Shown in pieces: positions 1-10,195 of a stretch of DNA of 64,000 nucleotides. Where the stretch lies: positions 39,323 to 103,322 of the forward strand of contig UESW01001865.1 of the NCBI GenBank assembly GCA_900491605.1, read 5' to 3'. This DNA comes from Calamus simplicifolius (Eukaryota; Streptophyta; Magnoliopsida; Arecales; Arecaceae). Both the position numbers and the translations under genes were made by a program. Position 1 is the first letter of the stretch; every line of letters starts with the position of its first letter. The notes under the pieces are model-generated. The model was not told the origin of the DNA. It searched no databases and saw nothing but the letters and a program-made list of their open reading frames with translations.

Positions 1-172
1 GGAGACACAAAAACATCAGTAAAGGAAGACCCCAGATTTCCAACTGCAGTAATGGGAAGAGTACTGCCATCTGCAATCTTGTTGCTGACCATCATACTTT
101 CTTGTAAAGCTGCCAAACTTCTAGTCATGTGATTGGAAGCTGCAGAGTCAATTAACCAAGGAGAAGGAAGGA
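1..172 (-). pseudogene. Copia aspartic protease, N-terminal fragment
   Basis: A minus-strand frame starting about 172 reads PWLIDSAASNHMT, the usual start of a copia protease, and stays open to the window edge. Family members normally have D-S/T-G at the catalytic triplet; here it is D-S-A, which would be expected to weaken or abolish activity if it is not a lineage variant. The frame differs from that of the upstream gag piece (148-510), which stops in TGA exactly where the protease begins, so a small indel separates the two. The enzyme would cleave the element's own Gag-Pol polyprotein. Confidence 0.7.
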
Positions 173-510
173 GATTTTCTTGCCTTGGAGACCAAGAGCA
201 GAAAGGCAGAAATAATCATCTGTTGAACCTGCTCGGGCGTAATGTTGGAAGAAGAACTTGGAACTATGGGCAGAGTGGAAGACATAGGCACAGAAGCAGA
301 CTGAATAATAGTATGAAAAACAAGAGCAGATTTATTCTGAGGGCGTATACGACAATCCTTAAAAATATGACCATCTTCTTGCAATAATTGCAGAATTTCT
401 TGCTGCAATATTTGCAATATGCCCAATTTCTTGCAACTATAACATTGTGGTGGATCTAGATCGTCCTTTGCCTTGAGCAGCGTATGCCATATTAACCATC
501 TCAGAACCAT
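148..510 (-). pseudogene. Copia gag, zinc-knuckle region
   Basis: A 120-codon minus-strand reading frame carries the C-terminal, RNA-binding part of a copia Gag. The knuckle begins CYSCKKLG and ends HIFKDC, which together would make a CX2CX4HX4C finger. Between the G and the H lie 17 extra residues rich in leucine and glutamine, encoded by about 51 bp of short imperfect repeats of a TTGCAAT-like word. The finger spacing is thus disrupted. Downstream is a Ser/Pro-rich stretch before the protease. Upstream (510-625) the frame is lost. Confidence 0.7.
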
Positions 511-624
511 AGTGTTTTGATCAAGGCCAAGCTGTGAGGCAAGACGTCTTCACGCAAGAGTTCACCCAAGCAATCCTCCAAAGAAGGGACAGGTATGCGA
601 TTGATTAACCCAGCTCGTGCACTT

Positions 625-996
625 TCAAACTCGGGTCTGAGCTTCATCAAGAATTGATCTGAGAATGAACCGCTTGTAGTGCTGCCAAAGCTTTTTGGAC
701 TTGCAATCCAGAATGAATTTGCTCAATAGAAGATTCCCCTGGCGATAGTTTCCAATGTCTAACTCCAATTGAAACTTTCGATAATTATTTTGATAATAAA
801 TTTGCCGAAGGTAATCCCACATTTCCTTAACAGTAGTGAACCTACGAAGATTATTGACCATATGAGGTTCAACAGAGCTGAGTAGCCAGGAAGCAATTTT
901 AGCATCTTTGCTTTCCCATAAACTAAGCTCCGTGGAATCAGTTGGAGCCTTAGAAGACATCCAATGACCCCATAACTCCTTCCCTTTCACAAACAT
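625..996 (-). pseudogene. Copia gag, N-terminal part (UBN2/retrotran_gag type)
   Basis: A 123-codon minus-strand frame has the usual sequence of copia Gag features: ELWGHWMSS near the start, LWESKDAKIASWLLSSVEP, then a VKEMWDYLRQIY-like block and a QLELDIGNYRQG-like block. These are recurrent in plant copia Gag (UBN2 family), the structural protein of the virus-like particle. The frame ends before the zinc knuckle, which is found in another frame at 148-510, so at least one indel has broken the gene. The start codon is about 250 bp from the primer-binding site, a normal leader length. Confidence 0.75.
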
Positions 997-1245
997 CCTG
1001 AACTGGAATTCCCAACTGGTGTAGTTTTGCCATTAAGGCGAATAATAGAATAGACATAATAAAAAATTTGACAGAGCAGAGAAATCACAATAGTGAATCT
1101 ATCGACAGCTACCAAGCAACAGAAAAAACAAGATCCGACAGAAAGAAACCCTTCAAGAATTCAAACAGCCAAGAGAAAACCACGAAAATTGTGGTCACCA
1201 AGGAAATCAAGCAAACAAGCCAAGAGAAAACCACGAAAATAATTT

Positions 1246-1260
1246 GTGGCTCTGATACCA
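1246..1260 (-). promoter_or_regulatory. Copia primer-binding site, initiator-tRNA-Met type
   Basis: On the minus strand the sequence directly after the LTR reads TGGTATCAGAGCCAC. It matches the 3' end of plant initiator methionine tRNA, the common primer for plant copia and many gypsy elements. It starts at the very next base after the LTR end, which fixes that LTR boundary. Confidence 0.9.
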
Positions 1261-1461
1261 TGTCAAATTGGTTTTGTTCTTAATGTTCTTGTGAGGGTTG
1301 CTCACTTTATATAAAGTTGTCGGACTAATTACAAGGCTAAAAATCAGCCATTACATAAGATACACATGATTATGTAAGGTAAGAATAAATGTCATCAATT
1401 CTATGCATATATACAATATACTCTACACTTATGGCAATGATGCTGATTTTCTGCCTAAACA
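1261..1461 (-). repeat. Copia LTR, 201 bp
   Basis: The LTR on the minus strand runs from TGTTTAGG to TTTGACA, i.e. TG...CA, and abuts the primer-binding site. It contains a TATA-like TTTATATAAA at 1306-1315, followed within about 45 bp by the LTR end, which is compact but acceptable for a short copia LTR. Its partner LTR lies outside the window, so identity between LTRs cannot be judged. The base before its 5' end is preceded by a polypurine-like tract (see 1462-1476). Confidence 0.8.
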
Positions 1462-1476
1462 ATTCTCCCCTTGAAG
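1462..1476 (-). other. Polypurine-tract-like sequence on the outer side of the copia LTR
   Basis: Minus-strand CTTCAAGGGGAGAAT directly precedes the LTR. It looks like the polypurine tract found immediately upstream of a 3' LTR in copia elements, yet here it stands outside the 5' LTR. It may be the end of a second copy sharing this LTR, or a chance match in host DNA. Confidence 0.5.
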
Positions 1477-2484
1477 TTAGCCAATTTTTCAAAATTTAAA
1501 TTCAAAACTTCCGCTTAACTGGTCCTTGGTTCGCCAAATTAATGAAATCTGTCATTTTTGCATATCAAATCAGCCTTGGAATCTGCCATTTCTGAGCACC
1601 AAATCAACCTTGGAATCTACCATTTCTGCTCCCTTGACTAGCTGTTAATTCTACTAATAGTAGGAAAACAATGGTATACCTCTGATCAATAGGATTACTG
1701 GCCAATCAACATTATTGAGGGCTTAGAGCTTTAATTCAGGGACACACAAAAAATTGGCTGCAAGCAGCCATCCTCAAAGGTATCAAAGAATATAAGCACT
1801 ACTATAAAAAACAGGAGAAGTGTTGATATGCTAGTTGACCATAGAAACTGCACGCACAATGACCAGACACAAGCCATTGATGTTAAGTGATACTTGTTGC
1901 TCTCTAGTTATGGAATGCAGATTTATATGAGGGTACACAACAAAAATGAGAACCACTAAGGAAACACCATCAATGCTGCAAGCACTGAGTATCCTTCATC
2001 GCGAGAAGGAAATCTCAAACCTCAAAAAGTTGTGGAGGCCAAGCTCCATTTTACACTGCCAGTGGAGAAGCTGCTTGAATGGAAAAAATTGTAGTATCAT
2101 CTTCAGCAATTATCATGTTGTTGATGTAGAGAAATTAAACAATGCCAACAAAATAATAATGCATAACGGCATGATCAAATGATGGATAAGGAGACCTTTT
2201 TGAAGTTAACAAATTGCTTGATGGGGCAACAAATATTGCTAATAGGATTTGAAAGGCAAGTTGGGTTTATATAGTTTCTTCTTAAGGATATATATATATG
2301 CATCAATAAGATACCCACTACAATCAAGGAACTAATAATGGCCATTCTTGCCACATTTCAGCAAATTTGATGCCAAAGATGTTTCCATGTTTAATTTGCT
2401 GGCAAATGTTGTTAGGACTTCTATCCTGAGTGACCTTTTTTCCTTTTTCTTTTCTTTTTTTTGCCTTTGAGCATCATGTTACAG
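1477..2484. other. Mostly unassigned; one short coding-like stretch
   Basis: I see no recognisable gene. A plus-strand stretch at about 1961-2095 reads like coding sequence in one frame (for example LKPQKVVEAKLHFTLPVEKL) and ends at a TAG. It could be an upstream exon or a decayed piece of the candidate gene that follows, but no convincing splice sites frame it. Confidence 0.3.
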
Positions 2485-5400
2485 TGAAACCACTACGAGT
2501 GCATCCTGGTTGGCCAGATGTAAGATTTAAAAGTAACTTTCTATAATTACAATAGCACAAGCAACAAATCTGATACCAAATTTACTTAATTGTTCATATT
2601 TATTGTAGGATTTGTTGATCCATTTTCCTCCTTTCCATTCTAACTCTTTTCCTGGCTTATGCAGGGTGAACTAATTATGATCGTTGCCAATGAACATAGA
2701 AAAATTTCTTGCGGTAAGCCTCCTATTATAGTTTCTTATTTCATCAAAACAACATTCATAAAGTCAAAGTGAGAAGGAAGTTGTTTGCCAAAAAGTCACC
2801 GTTTTGATCTGTGTTTAACATCAACAGGTATAAATGACTATAGTTTGAACTCGTTGATACTTGTGCAAACCGATTAGTGCAGAAAATAATCCAGGAATTA
2901 CTAAACTAAATTGATTTAGAAACATTCACAACCCAAGGGACTCAGTCACCATCAAACTAAAAGATTTTTTTTTTTTTTAAACTTGATGTCATGTGAGGCT
3001 GAAAGCAGTTATAACTGTTGAATCTAGAAATACATTCTCACATAACTGCATGTATACAGGTCCAGTGCATAGGAGACCTAAGTTACCGGAAATAAACAGG
3101 GAAAAGTTAATGTGCACACAAAATGATATGCACACATAGGAATATCAAATGGCATTTCAAGGTTAGCTGCATCTCCTGAGTGTTAGGGTACTGATATGGA
3201 ATTATGCCAGTACACTACAAAAGAGGTATATATGCCTAAATATGCCTAACTTGAAAGAGGATAGAATAACAAGCTGACACATAGTTGGGATGAGAAATTA
3301 GTGGCTCTGGACAGATGGGCTGCACCGGTATGTTGATTGGCTAATCATGGGCTAGAATAATGGATATATAGGTTAGATTGTTTACAGTTTCATTTTATTC
3401 ATTTGGACTGAAGTTCTGAACAGTAAGATGGAAATTTTGTTTCATCATTCATGTTACCAGTAGAAGAATTTGTCCTCAAGTTTATCATGAGATCATGTTA
3501 TATTTGCTGATCAGTTTTTATTATATCATATTTTATTCCTCCATGTGTATAGTTCTTTTACCTGTTATCCAAGCATCTTCGTGGCCTAGTGATGCTTTCC
3601 AGCCAACTAAATCTTGTATTTGAATCCCCAAGGCTTCATGGTACAATGCATGTTAAGAACAATAATGGTTTCTTGCCATGAAACCATCTATATATATTGG
3701 ATAGTTTAGTCGGTTGTGAAGATGCTCATTTGAACCTTAATAACTAAGGATACAAGTCATATAGAAGATTTGGTTGAGATGATCAATCCAATAATTGCAA
3801 GCCATATGCTGTAGCTTGGAATGAATTTCTCTGTAATATTAGTAGATTGCAATGATGATTTTTACTATTGTGAGTGCTTGGAAATCAAAAGAACATGTAT
3901 TGTTTTTTCATTGACTTACTATTGGATGACTTCTAGTGCATCGATAAAGTTTGTAGTATCGTCATCCTAGTGATGCATGAATTACCACATGTGTACTTAC
4001 CATGATATGTTTCTGATGCAGATCCTGAAATGCAATATCAAATAGAGAGGAATTTTTTTAGTCTGCATGCATCATTTGATGTTTTCTTATGGGTATGCCT
4101 TACGCATCACTTTTTTGCATTGAGCTTTTTTACCATGACAGAGTTACAGAACTTTAGCAGCTAACTGGAATATCTGTGAAATCCACAGGTTGAATATAAC
4201 AATACTTGGGTTAAGGTTAATTTAACGATTGAGAGGGAGGGCTTTTCCATCAAGTCTCCTCACATGCTGTCAATGGGAAATTTTCACCAAGCACAGCCGT
4301 ATGGTTTCTAAACTTTTTCTTCCTTAATCTCATTCCTATTTTTGTCTAGCAAAATTGCAGAAATGAACTTTCTTTGCTTATACTTTAGTTAATATTAATA
4401 TGCATGTCGGACTTTTGATGGTTATAACAGTTGTCATTGAATAGCTCTCTCCAATATGCTACCAGCTAATCTTGGAAGCTACTCAGAATTGTTGTATTGT
4501 CCATTAATTTGTTATTTTAAGTGTGTTAATTTGGTTGTACTGCTCAATATGTTGTTGTGCATATGCTTGACGTTCAAGTCAAAGGTCCAGAGTCAACTTA
4601 AGCTTTCAGAAAGTGTAAGATTTTGTTATCAAATACCATGAAATTGAGGAGCAAGTGCTGGACGAGGCAGTCTGCACAGCATGCTAATATATGAACTATG
4701 TACAGACTCTAGCTTAAATAAAGAAATGTATATAAGCAGAAAAGTTAACATGGATATAAAACTTTAGGCTACCTTACTTTCTCTAACAGTAACTATTTGA
4801 AGTAGCGTTCCATGCATCTATTTGAAGTTATCCTTCTCAGTTTGCAAAGCTTATTCATGAACACTGAATTGCATAGCCATGCTAATTTTGTCATATTGTT
4901 GGGAGCTGATGTTGACTATATGATTAGCTGACAAAAATTCTCAGAAGATGTGGGACTACCATATTGCACATTACTTTTGTGTTCTTTCAACTTAGCTCGG
5001 ACCTTTTTCTGGCACTGACATATTTCCACTATAGCATGACTGGAAAAGCTGATATAGGGTCTCCACCAGTAGTTTTCTCTCTGTTAATATATCAATTTGT
5101 CATTTTCTGATGCTTGGCTGTATTCTGGTTTGATCTAGATGAACATAGTGACATGGATTCTTATTTTATTGCAGAAGCTAAACTGTGTAGCAAATAATTT
5201 TCTGTTGTTGCAGATCGCAATTTCCAATAGGCACTCTAATGGATTTTCAATATATTTTACTGAAGGGAGTAGATCTCTCTTAATGGCTGCAGAAACTAGC
5301 TTGTAAGGATTATCTCACGTTTATCTGATTTGCATTCCATGTTTCATTAATTAAGTTGCTATCCATATTACTCCTCAGTCAACAATTACAGGTATGCAGG

Positions 5401-6968
5401 GACTCTGTTATGTTTGTATGGTTTATTTTGTGAGTAGTTGTGCCAAATTCTGTTTTTATGAGAGAAAGTTGCGCCAAAATTTTTATTGTGATTCATTCTT
5501 CTTTTCATCCTTTCCTGATTCTGCAGGTTGCGCGATGTTATTGTGCTTACAATGAGATTGTTTATTATCAGGGTATGGTAATTATTTAAAAGGTTTTCCT
5601 GAAAACTAAGATTTGTGCTTAAGATATATTTTTAAGCAGTTTCTTATTTCACAGCAAAGTTTAAGTGCATTCCATCTCTGCACTCCATTATGGCTGCATA
5701 TGTTTTTCTAGTACTCTGCACATTCTTTTTTACTTGCTTGCATTCTTTCCAATGCTTATCTTTTATGTTAAAGTCTTCCTTTAATAATGGCACCTTTTGT
5801 ATACTATAATTGTTAAAGTTTATGCGAGCTATTTCCTTATCTATTGTCAATTTTCTCTTCAGCATAACACCAAGGTTCGCTGTTTTGGGAACTGGTACCA
5901 TTTTGGTACCAAACTGGTATGGTTCGGTACCAAACGTACCGACTATATCGATGGCATATTGATCAGGTAGAAGAAGGGGTTCCAAGCTATGAACTATCCC
6001 AAATCAGGTTGAACCAAATGTTCTGTTCGATATAGTCGGTTTGATTGGTTCTCCTGCTTATCAAACTAACAACCAAACCATTCCATTTTCGGACTGGTTT
6101 GGTTTGGTTCACCTTGAACCATCCGGTTAGGGAATGTTCCGCACACCATGACTAACACCATAACTTACAGAACTTAAAATTAAATAAAAAATATTCTTGT
6201 TGAGATTATTTTGTTGAATTATCCCTTGCAAAGTTGATGCATGTAAGATGCATTTCTCAAAATTTTACATTTGCATGGTGAAAAATGTGGTAAAACTTTA
6301 AAAGATAGAATTAGAAATAAACATGTACGAGAAATGATATGAATAGCCCCAATTGAAGATAAAATTGCTAAATCTTTTTGATAAGGGAAAGATATATATA
6401 ATATCATAGTGAGATTGAATATGCCAATATGAAAAAATATCATAGAGTTGCCTAGGTGAAGGAAATAACTACCTACAGTAAAATAGCCGCAATATTTCCT
6501 TGTGTGTCTTAAGATTTATGCAATCTACTTTAACAGCTATGCTGATTGTATTAATAAACTGGTGATTTAAGAAGCATGATACTTATGCTTCCTTCCAATA
6601 CCTTTAAACTCTAGTGACAAAGGGAACAAAATAGCACGTACATTTCCACCTAAATTTGAAATATTTGTCCTTTTATGTGCTGAAATTCATGTTCTCTACC
6701 AACTTTCCTTGTCCCAGTGCCGTTAAAAATGAATGGACATTGAAAAACGAGTTGATGATATTAAATATTACTGCTACCAGTATTTTGCTACTTTATTTTA
6801 TTGAACTCTGCAAGTATCACATAGAGTTAACTGAATGTATACCAACACCTACTGCAGGCGGTCAAGAAACAGGACCCAAGCTCAATGAAGGCAGTCAAGA
6901 AACAGAAAGGGAGGAGGAGGTGCTTATTCTTTAAAACGGTTAGAAGAAGCTTTTCATGCCTAATGTAA
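2485..6968 (+). CDS. Unrecognised spliced-gene candidate, plus strand
   Basis: Several short open stretches are bounded by AG and GT and keep phase from one to the next: 2485-2519, 2665-2713, 4022-4092, 4189-4298 and 5214-5268. They read, in pieces, VKPLRVHPGWPD, GELIMIVANEHRKISC, PEMQYQIERNFFSLHASF, VEYNNTWVKVNLTIEREGF and FPIGTLMDFQYILLKG. Possible further exons are 5527-5571 and a lysine/arginine-rich last exon at 6858-6968 with a TAA. The first four joins are the most convincing; the donor after 5268 is poor, and another frame of the fifth segment has a better donor. I recognise no family. It may be a real gene, a pseudogene, or partly chance, and the 5' end is not found. Confidence 0.3.
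5860..6140. repeat. GGTACC-rich dispersed repeat, copy 1
   Basis: The block is built from variants of ggtaccatttt, ggttcggtacc and ggttcaccttgaacc, with many GGTACC and GGTT/AACC words on both strands. Similar blocks recur at 23.77-24.09, 35.84-36.48 and 45.11-45.44 kb. I do not know the family. The high density of short self-complementary words suggests a foldback or a degenerate end of a larger element. An RTE-LINE scrap follows it directly. Confidence 0.6.
6281..6370 (+). mobile_element. RTE-type LINE scrap
   Basis: This stretch (tgtggtaaaactttaaaaga... to ...attgaagataaaat) closely matches part of the RTE element at 38,230-38,310, in the region just after reverse transcriptase. About 90 bp are recognisable; both sides fade into unassigned AT-rich sequence. 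Confidence 0.6.
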
Positions 6969-8240
6969 TATATGTTGTAATTATGTATCTATGCAAGTTA
7001 TACATGCACTCTGGACATAGTTTCTCAACCTGTTTTAAATAAGGAAAAGGTAATCTTTGTTTTAATAGCTACTGGTAATTGAAAGATACATTTGAATGGA
7101 AGGTATAGGCTCTTTTCTTATTAATATCTGAGCTAATTATCATACCCTTGAGCTTCCAATCTCATTCTGTACTTCCCTACACTTAAATCCTTGTGTGTTT
7201 CATATATTGTTTACAAACTTCAGCTGACCTAATGTTAAAAATTATGGAAATTTGTAATGTTGTAGCAAAATCTTAGATCTGAAAGACTGAAAGATAGCTT
7301 CATCTTGCACGCTGCTTCAGTTGGTTAACTCAGATTAAGCTTAGGCAGAACTTCGCAGCAATATAGAATTGATAAATGTGTCAGTTCAAGGTCTCTCTTG
7401 ATACCTACCATTCTTTTTTCTCAAATCGAACCATCCTTTTTAAGCATGGAGATGCACTCATAAAAGGAAGTCCAATTTAAATCCTACCAGTGCCTTGGCC
7501 AGAATAAATGTTTCAAAAAATGTTCTCCGGAAACATTATGATTGTCATAACGTTCAGTTTGTTGCAAAGGGATAGATCTCCCTGGGTTCTGCAACTCTTG
7601 TGAAAGTTTACAGAACCTTTGCAAGGTTGAGTGTATATTAAAATTTAAAGGAAAATCTAAAGCGTGCTGCTTTCATTCGTGTTCTAATGTTTTAACATAG
7701 CTGTGCATTACCAATCTAATCAAAGGGACTCAAAATTCTGGGACCTCTTTTGGGGAATCTATTCATTTCATTAATAAGGTTATCGCAGACGTTTCAGCTC
7801 CCAGATATGAGTGGTAGTTCCTCAACTTTGTAATATGATCATTTAATTAAACATTTTAGTATCTATGTGCTGTTATTTCAGCATATCCTGTTAAATAACC
7901 AATCGACTCTAGAAGCTTAAGCTTTAAGGAACCTCCAACAAACATTGGCTCTGACATCAATGTTAACTAACCAATTAGTAGTAAAATTTAAGCTGATAGG
8001 AAACGGGTCAACAAACTACGTCATACTCTCTATTTTTGTTGCAGTTTTGGCAATCGTCATTAGGACAAAAATAAAAGAACCTATTTTTCCCCTCAAAAGG
8101 TTTAACTTCTACTCGTGCTTAGGGAGCTGAATCGTTTATTTGGCAATGGCAGTATTGAACGCGGTGAATTGGTGATGTCGAACGTTGCTTAAATACCACT
8201 GGTTATTAAGAAAAAAGTTATACAAATTTTACCGTGGCCA
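6969..8240. other. Intergenic, nothing recognised
   Basis: AT-rich DNA with only short chance frames. I see no RNA gene, no terminal repeats and no conserved domain. Confidence 0.5.
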
Positions 8241-8750
8241 TTTCATGAGCTGCCTGAATAGCACGTTAGCAAGAGCTAAGTTTTTGACCACACGCCAGAG
8301 CAATTTATGAGTTCCAAAAAGACGGAGCGGCAGTCATGGAAGAATCGGAATGCCGAAGTTTTTCTCCAGCAGACCTTACTCTGCGTCTCCGGCCTCGTCG
8401 AAGAATTCTGGAGCAGTCCGCCTCTAATACCAGCTTGGACCGAGTCCAGCAGCACCATTTTGCTCGTCGGGCGCCCTCCAACCGGGAATGCAAGAAGCCG
8501 AATCTGACGAATCCGTCAGCATATCGTCGCCCAGGACTACATCAGTCCTCGTTGCAGAGCAGCCATTTCCTTGTTCGGGGCTTCTCAATTATGTGCCGAG
8601 GGTAAGCCAGCAACCAAATTAATAGCAGAAGAACTTGCAATCACCCTTTCCTCGCAGCATACGCCGCTGGCTTGTATCTTTTTGCCATCGGCTCCCATGT
8701 TTCCCGAGGAGGTATCAGACTGTAGATTACCCAGCGAATTTGGCTGCATC
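8240..8750 (-). pseudogene. Decayed coding-like block, unknown product
   Basis: This GC-richer block holds consecutive minus-strand stretches whose composition looks like plant coding sequence but which lie in different frames: 8749-8585 (begins MQPNSLGNLQSDTSSGNMG and has ERVIASSSAINLVAG), about 8590-8424 (TRTDVVLGDDMLTDSSDSAS, ends GLGPSWY stop), then APEFFDEAGDAE stop, GLLEKNFGIPILP stop and a last stretch with VVKNLALANVLFRQLMKWP. The first two overlap at one point, as a single indel would produce. I do not recognise the protein. It could instead be exons with undetected splice sites. Confidence 0.35.
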
Positions 8751-8964
8751 TTGCAACCGCCTTTCTATTTGGTTTTCTGATTGCCCGCAGCCAGTTCTGT
8801 ACTTCATTTCCGCTGACGCCTCTGGCACTCCTTCGCATAGGGTTACAGGAAAAAAAGAATTTGGCATTTTTTGATCCAAAAAAAAGTAATTGATCTACAA
8901 ATCTGGCATACTTACCCTTAGAGGAGAAATTAGATCAGGCCACAACAACATGGATGGTGATGGC

Positions 8965-9665
8965 TGTTGCTACTAAATCACTTTCGGGGAGCATCCGATG
9001 GGAGAGAAGCTTTGTGGGTCTTCAGAGGTACGATGAAACCGCCTCCTTTAACCGAAAACCTGCAAGAAAAGTTTTAGACCGGTGGTTTCGGCGGAGACCC
9101 TCAACGCTCAAGTTAGCGACTTGGAGAATATGGAATAAGATTAGAGAGTAGAGATTGAGTCCCGCTCCTCATTGTGAGTCAGGGTCCTTATATACATGTT
9201 CGGAAGTCCCTCTTACCCTTTGTAGATTAACTGTCGAATCCCATCTTCATTTAGGATCGACTCCGTAAGCGGCAGGTGGGTGCACAGTTGCTAAGCGCGT
9301 GCAGTAGATATCGGCAACTGCATAGTATATCAATAATCGTCCATGATTTTGGCAAAAAGCGGATGAGCGAGCTATGCATCAGTCGTTGGTGTTTTAAATC
9401 ACATGGTCCAATATTCGAAGTTGGTTCCACGAGATCGAAGGCATGCCGAGGCCAAGGCGAGGTTCGAGGCCGAGGCAGAGGCGGATCTCAAGGCCAAGAC
9501 CGAAGCTGAGGCCGAGGCCGAAACGAGGCTCAAGGCCGAGGCTGAGGTCCGAGGCCGAGGCCGAAGCCGAAGCTAAGGTTGCTGGGAAGTTAGTTGAAAT
9601 TATTACTTTGCTTTGAAAATGTGTGGTTGTTACCGTACCGCTTGGGGGTGTGATCAGCCACATCA
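8965..9665 (-). repeat. 3' LTR of the Tat element, 701 bp
   Basis: Read on the minus strand it starts TGATGTGGCTGATCACAC and ends GCAACA. It aligns throughout with 18737-19419. A run at about 9440-9580 is made of gaggcc/gaggccgag units, present with different copy number in the other LTR. Just inside it on the minus strand lies the polypurine tract. Confidence 0.93.
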
Positions 9666-9685
9666 GATGCCCCCTGCCCTTGAGA
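9666..9685 (-). other. Polypurine tract of the Tat element
   Basis: Minus-strand AAGGGCAGGGGGCATC stands directly before the 3' LTR. This is where second-strand DNA synthesis is primed in LTR elements, and it confirms the orientation. Confidence 0.75.
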
Positions 9686-10033
9686 TGGGTGGGCGTGCAC
9701 TCACCAGCGAAAGGGGGCGTTATATCACCCGGTGGCTAGTCCTCGAGTGCCAGCGGCTACGAAAAGGACACGGGTCCTAGGGTCGTTCCTTCTTTGATGA
9801 GGCATTGGACGCTGCAGTGCCACCGCCTCATTCGTGCTGGCCGTTGAGATCAGGCGGTATTCTACTCATGTATGGAACTGTGAAAAGGTGGGCACCATCA
9901 TTACGGTAAGGTCACCACTGTCCACTCATAGGTGGTGCCCCTCGCGTTGTGTATCGGGTGGCTGCCGAGACGACTCCCAGTGGCGAGCGGGCACGTGGCC
10001 GAATTAGGGACGAACGGACGATTTGAAATGAAG

Positions 10034-10042
10034 CTATAAAAG
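10034..10042 (+). promoter_or_regulatory. TATA box of the antisense gene
   Basis: CTATAAAAG, followed by a G-rich stretch, lies 160 bp before the ATG at 10196 on the plus strand, opposite to the element's own transcription. The distance and the CT-rich leader between them fit a plant core promoter. Activity is inferred. Confidence 0.6.
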
Positions 10043-10195
10043 GGGGAGTCATCCTTGCCCTCGGTTTTTTACTTTTTACTGTATTTCGCTTCCCTATCCC
10101 GACTCTGCAAGCGCCTGTTCATCTTCCACCTCCATTCCTTTTTCCCGAGCTCTTCCATCTTCAATCTCAGGTTCAGGTTCTTCAGATCAGTCTTC

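Larger units (their letters stand above)
1..1461 (-). mobile_element. Ty1/copia LTR retrotransposon, 5' part (LTR, PBS, gag, start of protease), running off the window
   Basis: Read on the minus strand the order is LTR (1461-1261), primer-binding site (1260-1246), untranslated leader, gag (996 to about 170) and protease (about 172 to 1), after which the window ends. This is the normal copia order, so integrase and reverse transcriptase are expected to the left. The coding part is broken: gag is split between two frames around 510-625, and the protease lies in a different frame from the zinc-knuckle part. It is therefore a decayed copy. The copia assignment rests on the gag type, the CCHC knuckle, the aspartic protease start and the iMet-type primer site. 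No reverse transcriptase is in view to place it in a lineage. Confidence 0.85.

Noticed and set aside
9394..9663. Minus-strand open frame with Ala-Ser and Leu-Gly repeats
   Set aside because: It is the translation of the gaggcc-rich simple repeat in the LTR; no family feature and broken in the partner LTR.
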